64,000 bases of DNA from an uncultured bacterium. GTDB taxonomy: Bacteria; Bacillota; Clostridia; Lachnospirales; Lachnospiraceae. Of this stretch, positions 43,663 to 51,109 are shown in pieces. The stretch is taken from the NCBI GenBank assembly GCA_905215775.1, contig CAJMRM010000005.1, positions 1-64,000 of the forward strand, given 5' to 3'. Position numbers and translations under genes: made by a program. The stretch's first letter is position 1. Each line of letters begins with the position of its first letter. The notes below the pieces were generated by a model, which saw nothing but the letters and a program-made list of their open reading frames with translations, was not told the DNA's origin and ran no database searches.

Positions 43663-44052
43663 TTATTTCTGGGCCTTTTTATCGGCCTTGGCCTGGAATT
43701 TTTCATTGGGTACGATAAAACGTTCGTGGCGGCCTCCGCCGATCCTTCCCGTTTCGTCGAAGGCGGCCACGGAGAATACCAGTCTGCGGCCGTCGATCTC
43801 CGTCAGCTCGCTTTCGCACCATACCTTCATGCCCAGCGGCGTGGGAGCGTCATGGGTGACGTTTAAGAGGGTGCCAACGGTGCCGCAGCCCTCGTCCAGA
43901 TGGGAGGCCACGCTTTTCCATGCGGTCTTTTCCATCAAAGCGATCATAGCCGGGGTAGCGAACACATCCAGGGTTCCGCTGCCCATGGTCTTTGCAGAAT
44001 TTGCATCTGTTACAATAATTTCTTCTTTTCCTTTTATTCCAACTGTCAACAT
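43663..44052 (-). CDS. FlK-like hotdog-fold thioesterase
   Basis: A 129-residue hotdog protein resembling the fluoroacetyl-CoA thioesterase FlK group: TPAMIALMEKTAWKSV forms the central helix with the catalytic Thr/Glu region, HDAPTPLGMKV and GRIGGGRHERFIV the later strands. Function as a housekeeping acyl-CoA thioesterase is the usual assumption. GGAGG precedes ATG by nine bases. Single minus-strand gene convergent with the LUD gene. Confidence 0.87.
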   Translation of the reverse strand: MLTVGIKGKEEIIVTDANSAKTMGSGTLDVFATPAMIALMEKTAWKSVASHLDEGCGTVGTLLNVTHDAPTPLGMKVWCESELTEIDGRRLVFSVAAFDETGRIGGGRHERFIVPNEKFQAKADKKAQK

Positions 44053-44178
44053 AATTTTTCCTCCATTGGTGTTTTATTTCCCAATGCCCATCCAGCCATG
44101 GAGCTTTTGCCCGCCGGAAGCGGATGAAAAGCGCCGGGCTGTCTGCTGCCCTCCAATTATAAAATAATTCCATAAGAA

Positions 44179-44208
44179 TTGCAAGAAGGGCCGGGGTCAT
44201 GGTACAAT
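44179..44208 (+). promoter_or_regulatory. promoter within leader element copy 1
   Basis: TTGCAA (44179-44184), 18-base spacer, TACAAT (44203-44208). The -10 lies inside the block shared with the element at 57477. Confidence 0.6.
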
Positions 44209-44272
44209 GTCCATGAACATTGTATCACGGCGTATACCGGTTTCTGCGTATCCTGCAGAGCTCCGGGGCGCC
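44199..44272 (+). repeat. leader element copy 1, before an MBL-fold gene
   Basis: Shared with 57477-57548: ATGGTACAATGTCCATG, then a variable 16-19 bases, then ATACCGGTTTCTGCGT (44234-44249) and GCAGA...TCCGGG. The RNA can fold CCGG-UU-UCUGC, a seven-base loop, GCAGA-GCU-CCGG. Confidence 0.65.
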
Positions 44273-44328
44273 TGGCTTTAACGGAGAGACACGCAGAGCC
44301 CGGCGTTCTCCGCCCCAATGGAGGTTTT

Positions 44329-45024
44329 ATGAAGATCACCTATATCCACCACAGCGCATTTCTGGCAGAAACGGAGCGCGCATGCCTGCTGTTTGACTAC
44401 TTTGAGGGGAGCCTTCCAAAGCTTCCGGAAGGAAAACGGCTGTACATATTTGCCAGCCACCGCCATCCCGACCATTTTTCTAAGGCGGTATTTGATATTG
44501 CGGAAAAGCATGGGGACGCGGTCCTTCTCCTTTCCTCGGATATCTGGAGAAAGCGGGTGCCGGAGGGGCTTAAAGACTCCGCTGTGTTCCTGAAGCCCGA
44601 TGCAGTCTGGGAGGACGGGATCCTGAAGGCAGAAACCTTCCGCTCCACCGACGAAGGCGTGGCATTCTGGTGTACAGTGGATGGCCATACCCTTTACCAT
44701 GCGGGCGATCTGAACCACTGGTACTGGGACGGAGAGGATCCCCAATGGAATGAAAGCATGACCAGGAATTACCGGAAGGAGATCGGGAAGATGGAGGGCC
44801 GTCATGCAGACGCGGCGTTCCTGCCGCTGGATCCCAGGCTGGGGGAGTATTTTTATCTGGGGATCGACGACTTTATGAAGGCGGCGGATGCGGACTGGAT
44901 CTTTCCCATGCATTTCAGGGGCGAGTTTGATGTGGGGGCGCGGCTGAAGGCCCTGGACTGCTCCGCGGGCTACCGGGATAGGATCGTGGAAATATCCAGA
45001 CAGGGCCAGGAATTTTTGGTCTGA
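44329..45024 (+). CDS. MBL-fold metal-dependent hydrolase
   Basis: A 231-residue metallo-beta-lactamase-fold protein: ITYIHHSAFLAET, the zinc motif FASHRHPDHFSKAV (His-x-His-x-Asp-His), HTLYHAGDLNHWYW, and WIFPMHFRGEFD. Hydrolase of unknown substrate, of a different subgroup from the gene at 40377. ATG 44329 follows GGAGGTTTT; the frame stays open upstream to 44179, but that part is the leader element shared with 57477 and has no ribosome site. Confidence 0.87.
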   Translation: MKITYIHHSAFLAETERACLLFDYFEGSLPKLPEGKRLYIFASHRHPDHFSKAVFDIAEKHGDAVLLLSSDIWRKRVPEGLKDSAVFLKPDAVWEDGILKAETFRSTDEGVAFWCTVDGHTLYHAGDLNHWYWDGEDPQWNESMTRNYRKEIGKMEGRHADAAFLPLDPRLGEYFYLGIDDFMKAADADWIFPMHFRGEFDVGARLKALDCSAGYRDRIVEISRQGQEFLV

Positions 45025-45063
45025 TTCAGCAGAAAAATATAAATATAAACAGGAGGGATGGAT

Positions 45064-45438
45064 TTGAAGTTTAAGTTTGCCCACAACAATTTCAATGTAA
45101 CGGATCTGGACAGGTCCCTGCGCTTTTATGAGGACGCGCTGGGCCTTAAGGAGGTAAAGCGAAAGGAAGCCGAGGACGGAAGCTTTATCATCGTATACCT
45201 GGGAGACGGGGAGACCGGTCATCTTCTGGAGCTGACATGGCTCAGAGACTGGGAAAAGGACCACTACGATCTGGGGGACAATGAATTCCATCTGGCCTTC
45301 ACGGTGGACGATTTTGAGGCGGCCCACAGAAAGCACCAGGAAATGGGCTGCATCTGCTTTGAAAACGAAAAAATGGGGATTTATTTTATCACGGATCCCG
45401 ACGAATACTGGCTGGAGATCGTTCCAGTGAGAAAATAG
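45064..45438 (+). CDS. VOC-family protein, lactoylglutathione lyase-like
   Basis: A 124-residue glyoxalase-fold protein; KFAHNNFNV, LRFYEDALGLKEV, GHLLELTWLRD and DEYWLEIVPVRK fit glyoxalase I-type metal ligands (His near the start, Glu residues later). It may detoxify methylglyoxal adducts. AGGAGGG at 45051-45057 touches the ATG at 45058, which is too close. TTG at 45064 has correct spacing and matches the usual MKFKFAHNNFNV start, so I prefer it; if ATG is used, two residues are added. Confidence 0.85.
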   Translation: MKFKFAHNNFNVTDLDRSLRFYEDALGLKEVKRKEAEDGSFIIVYLGDGETGHLLELTWLRDWEKDHYDLGDNEFHLAFTVDDFEAAHRKHQEMGCICFENEKMGIYFITDPDEYWLEIVPVRK

Positions 45439-45474
45439 CGGCGGCGTGCCAGAAGACTAAAGGAGGAAAGAAAA

Positions 45475-46764
45475 ATGATCCTGATCAGAAACGGAAGAGT
45501 CATTGACCCGGCAAGGGGCATGGACGATGTGATGGATATTGTCATCGACGGAGGAAAGATCAAGGCCATGGGCCATTATCCGGACAACGGAGAGTACGAA
45601 ACGGTCATCGACGCCAGCGGGCTGACGGTGGGACCGGGACTCATCGACGTCCATGTTCATTTCCGCGATCCGGGTCTTACCTATAAGGAGGACATCGGGA
45701 CCGGAGCAGCAGCGGCGAAAAAGGGCGGCTTCACCACGGTGGTGACCATGGCAAATACAAAGCCCCCGGTGGACAGCGAAGAGACTGTGCGGTACGTATT
45801 GGAGGAAGGGAAGAAGACAGGGATCCATGTGCTTCCGGCGGCCTGTGTTTCTGTGGGAATGAAGGGACAGGAGCTGACGGATATGGACGCCTTAAAGGCG
45901 GCGGGAGCCGTGGGCTTTACCGACGATGGGATCCCGCTGATGGACCAGAAGCTGGTGCGCCAGGCCATGCGGAAGGCAAAGGAGCTGGACGTTCCCCTGA
46001 GCTTCCATGAGGAGGACCCGGCCTTTATTTCAGAAAACGGCATCCACGCGGGCGAGGCCGCAAAGGTTCTGGGGATCCAGGGCTCTCCGGCCCTGGCAGA
46101 GGACGCGCTGGTGGCCCGGGACTGCATGCTGGCCCTCCATACGGGCGCGTCAGTGAATATCCAGCATATCAGCTCTGTAAATTCCGTGCGCATGGTGAAG
46201 CTGGCGAAGGAGCTGGGAGCAGATGTGACGGCTGAGGTGACCCCCCACCACTTCACTCTCACCGAGAGCGCTGTATTGGAGCATGGAGCCATGGCAAAAA
46301 TGAACCCGCCGCTGCGTACAGAAAAGGACAGGCTGGGCATTATCGAGGGGATCAAAGACGGCTCCATCGACATGATCGCCACAGACCATGCGCCCCACAG
46401 TGCGGAGGAAAAGGCAGTGGAGCCCGTATGGAAAGCCCCCAGCGGGATCATCGGACTGGAGACGGCCCTGGCCCTGGCGGTGACAAATCTGGTAAGGCCC
46501 GGCCATCTGACCATGGTGCAGCTCATGGAAAAAATGAGCTTGAATCCGGCAAAGCTGTACCGCTTTGATAAGGGCAGTGTGGCGGAGGGCGCCGATGCGG
46601 ATCTGGTGATCTTTGATGAAAATGAGAAGTGGGCGGTGACGGAGGACGATATCGCTTCCAAATCCCACAACACGCCGTTCATCGGAGCCGAGCTTTACGG
46701 ACGGGTAAAATATACCATCTGCGGCGGCCGGATCGTATATGAGGACAAAAAGACACAGGCTTAG
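45475..46764 (+). CDS. pyrC: dihydroorotase
   Basis: Closes the dihydroorotate ring in pyrimidine synthesis. The 429-residue protein is the type I/III form: zinc site DVHVHFRDPGLTYKEDI, TMANTKPPVDS, and DHAPHSAEEK near residue 300. Other pyr genes are not in the window, so it is uncoupled from the main pyrimidine operon. It starts 37 bases after the VOC gene with AAAGGAGG, and a pyrimidine-nucleotidase-like HAD gene follows 19 bases later, a sensible pairing. Confidence 0.94.
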   Translation: MILIRNGRVIDPARGMDDVMDIVIDGGKIKAMGHYPDNGEYETVIDASGLTVGPGLIDVHVHFRDPGLTYKEDIGTGAAAAKKGGFTTVVTMANTKPPVDSEETVRYVLEEGKKTGIHVLPAACVSVGMKGQELTDMDALKAAGAVGFTDDGIPLMDQKLVRQAMRKAKELDVPLSFHEEDPAFISENGIHAGEAAKVLGIQGSPALAEDALVARDCMLALHTGASVNIQHISSVNSVRMVKLAKELGADVTAEVTPHHFTLTESAVLEHGAMAKMNPPLRTEKDRLGIIEGIKDGSIDMIATDHAPHSAEEKAVEPVWKAPSGIIGLETALALAVTNLVRPGHLTMVQLMEKMSLNPAKLYRFDKGSVAEGADADLVIFDENEKWAVTEDDIASKSHNTPFIGAELYGRVKYTICGGRIVYEDKKTQA

Positions 46765-46782
46765 GAAGGAAACGGAAACCAT

Positions 46783-47478
46783 ATGAAAAAATATGACGTG
46801 CTGCTGTTCGATGTGGACGGGACGCTCCTGGACTTTGACCGGGCGGAGGAAATGGGCATCGAGGGCCTTTTGGAGCACTACGGCGTCCCGGTGACGGCGG
46901 AGAATAAGGAAAAGTACCATCATCTCAATAAAAGCTACTGGGAGAGGCTGGAGCGCGGGGAGATCACCAGGGACCAGGTCTTAAGCCTGCGGTTTGAGGA
47001 ATTCTTTGGAGACTTTGGGATTTCCGTGGACGGAATGGACACGGACCGGCTGTACCGGGAATATTTAAACGAGGGCGCCTTTCTCATTGACGGAGCGAAG
47101 GAGCTTCTGGAGGGCTTAAAGGACCGGTATGAGCTTTATATCATAACCAACGGGGTTGCGGCCACCCAGTACCACCGTCTGGGGAAGTCCGGCCTGGATC
47201 AGTATTTTAAGGACATTTTTGTTTCCGAGGAGGCCGGAAGCCAGAAGCCGCAGCCGGAGTATTTTGAATACTGCTTCAATAAGATGGGGCGGCGGGATGT
47301 GGAAAACATGCTGGTGATCGGGGATTCCCTGACCTCAGATATCAAGGGAGGAAACAACGCCGGGATCGATACCCTGTGGTTCAATCCCCATAGGCAGGAG
47401 AATACAAAAGGCGTCCATGTGGAATACGAGGCGGATTCCCTGGAAAGGATCGGGGAGATGCTGGGGATGGAGAGATAA
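46783..47478 (+). CDS. yjjG: YjjG-type HAD nucleotidase
   Basis: A 231-residue HAD-superfamily phosphatase: motif I LFDVDGTLLDFD, motif II YIITNGVA, motif III lysine in SQKPQPEYFEYC, motif IV IGDSLTSDIKGG. YjjG enzymes dephosphorylate pyrimidine nucleotides including damaged ones. It follows pyrC closely and is probably co-transcribed. Confidence 0.92.
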   Translation: MKKYDVLLFDVDGTLLDFDRAEEMGIEGLLEHYGVPVTAENKEKYHHLNKSYWERLERGEITRDQVLSLRFEEFFGDFGISVDGMDTDRLYREYLNEGAFLIDGAKELLEGLKDRYELYIITNGVAATQYHRLGKSGLDQYFKDIFVSEEAGSQKPQPEYFEYCFNKMGRRDVENMLVIGDSLTSDIKGGNNAGIDTLWFNPHRQENTKGVHVEYEADSLERIGEMLGMER

Positions 47479-47500
47479 AAAATAAAATTTCCAAAAGACC

Positions 47501-47529
47501 TTGCAAAATCAAGGATTTCCGAATAGAAT
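47501..47529 (+). promoter_or_regulatory. promoter of the ABC-F gene
   Basis: TTGCAA (47501-47506), 17-base spacer, TAGAAT (47524-47529). Confidence 0.65.
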
Positions 47530-47545
47530 AGGAGCGTAACCATTT

Positions 47546-47574
47546 AAAGAGGGGACAGGGATGCCCCCTCTTTT
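47546..47574 (+). promoter_or_regulatory. terminator-like hairpin in the ABC-F leader, possible attenuator
   Basis: AAAGAGGGG (47546-47554) pairs with CCCCTCTTT (47565-47573); the right arm ends in TTTT. It lies between promoter and start codon, about 10 bases after the expected transcript start. Confidence 0.5.
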
Positions 47575-47605
47575 CAGCGGACAAATTTGAGGAGATTGAA
47601 AGAAA

Positions 47606-49243
47606 ATGATTAGTGCCAATAATGTGACGCTCCGCGTCGGTAAGAAAGCATTGTTTGAGGATGTAAACATCAAATTCACGGAAGGCAACTGTTATGGCCT
47701 GATCGGTGCCAACGGCGCCGGAAAATCCACATTTTTGAAGATTCTGTCCGGGAATCTGGAGCCAACCAGCGGCGATATTGTGATCACGCCGGGCCAGCGC
47801 CTTTCTTTCTTACAGCAGGACCACTTTAAATACGACCAGTTTCCGGTACTGGATACGGTCATTATGGGAAACCAGCGTCTTTATGACATTATGAAGGAAA
47901 AGGACGCTATTTATATGAAGGAGGACTTCACCGACGAGGACGGCATCAAGGCCGCCGAGCTGGAGGGAGAGTTTGCCTCCATGAACGGCTGGGAGGCAGA
48001 GTCCGACGCTGAGAACCTGTTAAACGGTCTGGGCGTGGATACGGAATTCCACTATAAGCAGATGAGCGAGCTGACCGGCGCTTTAAAGGTGAAGGTGCTC
48101 CTGGCCCAGGCATTATTTGGAAATCCCGATATCCTGCTGCTGGACGAGCCCACCAACCATCTGGACCTGGACGCCATCGCATGGCTGGAGGAGTTCCTGA
48201 TCAACTTTGAGAACACGGTGATCGTCGTATCCCATGACCGGTATTTCTTAAATAAGGTCTGCACCCAGATCGCGGATATCGACTACGGAAAGATCCAGCT
48301 TTACGCCGGAAACTATGATTTCTGGTATGAGTCCAGCCAGCTGATGATCCGGCAGATGAAGGAAGCCAACCGGAAGAAGGAGGAGAAGATCAAGGAGCTG
48401 CAGGAGTTCATCCAGCGTTTCTCCGCCAACGCCTCCAAATCCAAGCAGGCGACCTCCAGAAAGCGCGCTCTGGAAAAGATCGAGCTGGACGAGATCAAGC
48501 CCTCCAGCAGAAAATACCCGTACATCGACTTCCGCCCCTTCCGTGAGATCGGAAACGAGGTCCTTGCAGTGGAAGGCCTTACAAAGACCATCGACGGCGT
48601 AAAGGTCCTGGATAATATTTCCTTTACCCTTGGCCGCGAGGATAAGGTGGCTCTGGTAGGCCCCAACGAGCTTGCAAAGACTACGCTGTTCAAGATCCTT
48701 TCCGGCGAGATGGAGCCGGATTCCGGAAGCTATAAATGGGGGCTTACCACGACCCAGGCATACTTCCCCAAGGACAACAGCGCGGAGTTTGATAACGACG
48801 ATACCATCGTGGACTGGCTGACCCAGTATTCCCCGGAAAAGGACGTGACCTATGTCCGCGGCTTCCTGGGAAGAATGCTGTTTGCCGGCGAGGACGGCGT
48901 AAAGAAGGTAAAGGTCCTGTCCGGAGGCGAGCGTGTGCGCTGCATGCTGTCCAAAATGATGATCTCCGGGGCCAATGTGCTGATGTTCGACGAGCCCACG
49001 GACCATCTGGATATGGAATCCATCACTGCCCTCAACAACGGAATGAAGAAATTCCCGGGCGTTATGATCTTTTCCTCCCGTGACCACCAGGTCGTAGAGA
49101 CCACAGCTAACCGGATCATGGAGATCATCAACGGCCAGCTGGTGGATAAGATCACCACCTACGATGAATATCTGGCAAGCGACGAGATGGCGAGAAAGAG
49201 ATTCACCTTCACAGTCACCGAGAGCCAGGAGGACGACGACTAA
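47606..49243 (+). CDS. ABC-F ATPase, YbiT-like
   Basis: A 545-residue soluble protein with two ABC domains joined by a charged linker (about 245-300), and no membrane part. ABC-F proteins act on the ribosome. Domain 1 has Walker A IGANGAGKSTF and Walker B ILLLDEPTNHLD, but its signature is degenerate (SELTGALKVK). Domain 2 has an odd Walker A, GPNELAKTTLF, a good signature LSGGERVR, and LMFDEPTDHLD, with SSRDH instead of the usual SHDR switch. Such changes occur in YbiT relatives. A role in translation or antibiotic tolerance is possible but not shown. Confidence 0.88.
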   Translation: MISANNVTLRVGKKALFEDVNIKFTEGNCYGLIGANGAGKSTFLKILSGNLEPTSGDIVITPGQRLSFLQQDHFKYDQFPVLDTVIMGNQRLYDIMKEKDAIYMKEDFTDEDGIKAAELEGEFASMNGWEAESDAENLLNGLGVDTEFHYKQMSELTGALKVKVLLAQALFGNPDILLLDEPTNHLDLDAIAWLEEFLINFENTVIVVSHDRYFLNKVCTQIADIDYGKIQLYAGNYDFWYESSQLMIRQMKEANRKKEEKIKELQEFIQRFSANASKSKQATSRKRALEKIELDEIKPSSRKYPYIDFRPFREIGNEVLAVEGLTKTIDGVKVLDNISFTLGREDKVALVGPNELAKTTLFKILSGEMEPDSGSYKWGLTTTQAYFPKDNSAEFDNDDTIVDWLTQYSPEKDVTYVRGFLGRMLFAGEDGVKKVKVLSGGERVRCMLSKMMISGANVLMFDEPTDHLDMESITALNNGMKKFPGVMIFSSRDHQVVETTANRIMEIINGQLVDKITTYDEYLASDEMARKRFTFTVTESQEDDD

Positions 49244-49260
49244 TAAAAAGAGCTGCAATA

Positions 49261-49307
49261 AAAAACACTGCCAAAACTCCCGGAAAGGGGGAATGGCAGT
49301 GTTTTTT
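49261..49307. terminator. bidirectional terminator between ABC-F and MATE genes
   Basis: AAAAACACTGCCA (49261-49273) pairs with TGGCAGTGTTTTT (49294-49306). T-runs exist on both strands, serving the two convergent genes. Confidence 0.9.
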
Positions 49308-49410
49308 GTATATATGGGGCCGGGATCTGCGTCGGTATGACCAGGGGTGCCTGGCCTGCGGGGCGTCTCCCGGATGCGGGCCGGGAGTGCAGACGCTCAT
49401 CCGGCGGTCC

Positions 49411-50775
49411 TTAGAAGTTGGGGATCACCGGCTTTTTTAAGATCCGCTTCATGGCCACGGCGTATACGAAGATGGATACCACAGGGGCGATGATGTCGGA
49501 AATGGGCTCCGCATAAAAGGTGGCTCTGGCGCCGAAGAACCGGGGCAGCAGAAAGAGCGGAAGGAAGTAGACCAGCTTCCGGAAAAAGGACAGGGGCAGG
49601 GAAAGCTGGACCTTTCCAAGGCCGGTGAAGCCATCCACGATCACATACTGGATGCTTAAGGGGATCACAGCCAGGGTGTAGATCTTTACCGTCTTTGCAG
49701 CCTCGGCGATCAGGGCCGGGTCCGAGGTGAACAGGCGCACGAAGATGTGTCCCGCAGTCTGGGCCAGGATAAACAGGAGCGTGGTGTATCCGGCGCTTAA
49801 AAGGAAGATGAAGCGCTGGGCCTTTTTCACCCGGTCCGGCTGTCCGGCCCCGTAGTTGAAGGCCAGGATGGTCTGGGTTCCGCCGGTGATGCCGCCCAGG
49901 GGCATGGTGATCACCAGCATGAAGCTCTGGACAATGGTGGCGCAGGTGATCAGCATATCGCCCTCGCCGGGGCCTCCGTAGGTCTGGAGCACCGAGTTCA
50001 TGGAAATGATCATCACATTGTCCACGGCGATGATGATAAAGGGCGTAAAGCCCACCAGCAGGATCCTCTGGATCAGCTTCCGGTCATAGCCGCCGAAGCT
50101 GATCCTTACCGGAACCTTTTTCCCAAAGAGGAAGGTCAGCACAAAGGCGCAGCTGGCCATCTGGGAGAGGACCGTGGCCATGGCAGCTCCGGCCACGCCC
50201 ATGTGCAAGGCGAAGATGAACACGGGGTCCAGGACGATATTTAAAACGGCGCCGATGATCACCGAATACATGCCGGTCTTTGCAAAGCCCTGGGAGATGA
50301 TGAACTGGTTCATTCCCGTGGCCATAAGGGCGAAAAAGGTACCCGTCAGATAGATGCTGAAGTAGGTGTTGGCGTAGGGATAGGTGGTGTCGCTGGCGCC
50401 GAAATACCGCAGCATGGGCTCGCGGAAGGGATAAATGAGGGCCACGAGAAGGACCGACGCCACCGCCAACAAAAGAAAGCTGTTGGCCAGGATCCTTTTG
50501 GCGGTCTTCATATCTCCCTGGCCCATCTTCATGCTCATCAGGGGGGAGCCGCCGATGCCTACCCAGAAGGCAACGCTTCCCACCATGGTCACCACAGGGC
50601 CGCAGACGCCGGCTCCCGCCAGGGCGACGCTCCCCACGTCGGGGATGTTTCCTATATACATACGGTCCACAATGCTGTAAAGGACGCTGACGAACTGGGC
50701 CAGCATACTGGGGATGGCAATGCGCCATACAAGCCTTTTTATATCGTCACGACCGAGATCATTTTCCAGGGCCAT
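49411..50775 (-). CDS. MATE-family efflux transporter
   Basis: A 454-residue MATE transporter with twelve hydrophobic segments: IPSMLAQFVSVLYSIVDRMY, GMNQFIISQGFAKTGMYSV and GTQTILAFNYGAGQPDRVKK. It is the third MATE gene in the window and is the most different of the three. GGAGGAAT precedes the start. Its own promoter lies upstream at 50870-50897. Confidence 0.9.
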   Translation of the reverse strand: MALENDLGRDDIKRLVWRIAIPSMLAQFVSVLYSIVDRMYIGNIPDVGSVALAGAGVCGPVVTMVGSVAFWVGIGGSPLMSMKMGQGDMKTAKRILANSFLLLAVASVLLVALIYPFREPMLRYFGASDTTYPYANTYFSIYLTGTFFALMATGMNQFIISQGFAKTGMYSVIIGAVLNIVLDPVFIFALHMGVAGAAMATVLSQMASCAFVLTFLFGKKVPVRISFGGYDRKLIQRILLVGFTPFIIIAVDNVMIISMNSVLQTYGGPGEGDMLITCATIVQSFMLVITMPLGGITGGTQTILAFNYGAGQPDRVKKAQRFIFLLSAGYTTLLFILAQTAGHIFVRLFTSDPALIAEAAKTVKIYTLAVIPLSIQYVIVDGFTGLGKVQLSLPLSFFRKLVYFLPLFLLPRFFGARATFYAEPISDIIAPVVSIFVYAVAMKRILKKPVIPNF

Positions 50776-50869
50776 TTTTTATTCCTCCGTAAATTCTGTA
50801 TGATACGCTCCGGACGCAGCGCGCCGGGAAAGGGGTCTGCGCGGCCTTCTCCGGGCAGCGCCACTCAAT

Positions 50870-50897
50870 ATATTACACGGATTCTGGAGAATGTCAA
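50870..50897 (-). promoter_or_regulatory. promoter of the 49411 MATE gene
   Basis: On the minus strand TTGACA (50897-50892), 16-base spacer, TAATAT (50875-50870). Confidence 0.6.
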
Positions 50898-51009
50898 CCG
50901 GGAGAAGGGGAAAGAGCCGGAACGGGCGGAGAGGAACGAAACGAATCGGACCATAAGGGCGCCAGGCGGCCGGGATTCCATGGAAATCCCGTGAAAAGCT
51001 CGGTTAAAA

Positions 51010-51038
51010 TTTACAAACAAGGCGGGATATGATATAAT
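51010..51038 (+). promoter_or_regulatory. promoter of the gdpP operon
   Basis: TTTACA (51010-51015), 17-base spacer, TATAAT (51033-51038). Confidence 0.75.
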
Positions 51039-51109
51039 GATGAACATATAAGGAATTTTGCGTTGTTGTTCTGCCATGGCCCGGAAAGGCCTGGAAATAG
51101 GAGAAAAGC

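Larger units (their letters stand above)
50776..51109. other. 334-base divergent intergenic region
   Basis: It separates the minus-strand MATE gene from gdpP and contains the MATE promoter and the gdpP promoter. Apart from short G/C-rich stretches I see no hairpin with a T-tract, no repeat and no credible small gene. Confidence 0.55.

Noticed and set aside
44179..44328. Open frame upstream of the MBL gene that could extend its N-terminus by 50 residues
   Set aside because: No ribosome site; the segment contains the promoter and the shared leader element, and MBL proteins of this type begin at MKITYIHHS.
45681..46682. 333-codon minus-strand frame inside pyrC
   Set aside because: Shadow frame; Ser/Ala-rich nonsense sequence opposite a clear enzyme gene.
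48248..49258. 336-codon minus-strand frame inside the ABC-F gene
   Set aside because: Shadow frame of a clear ATPase gene, without start signals.
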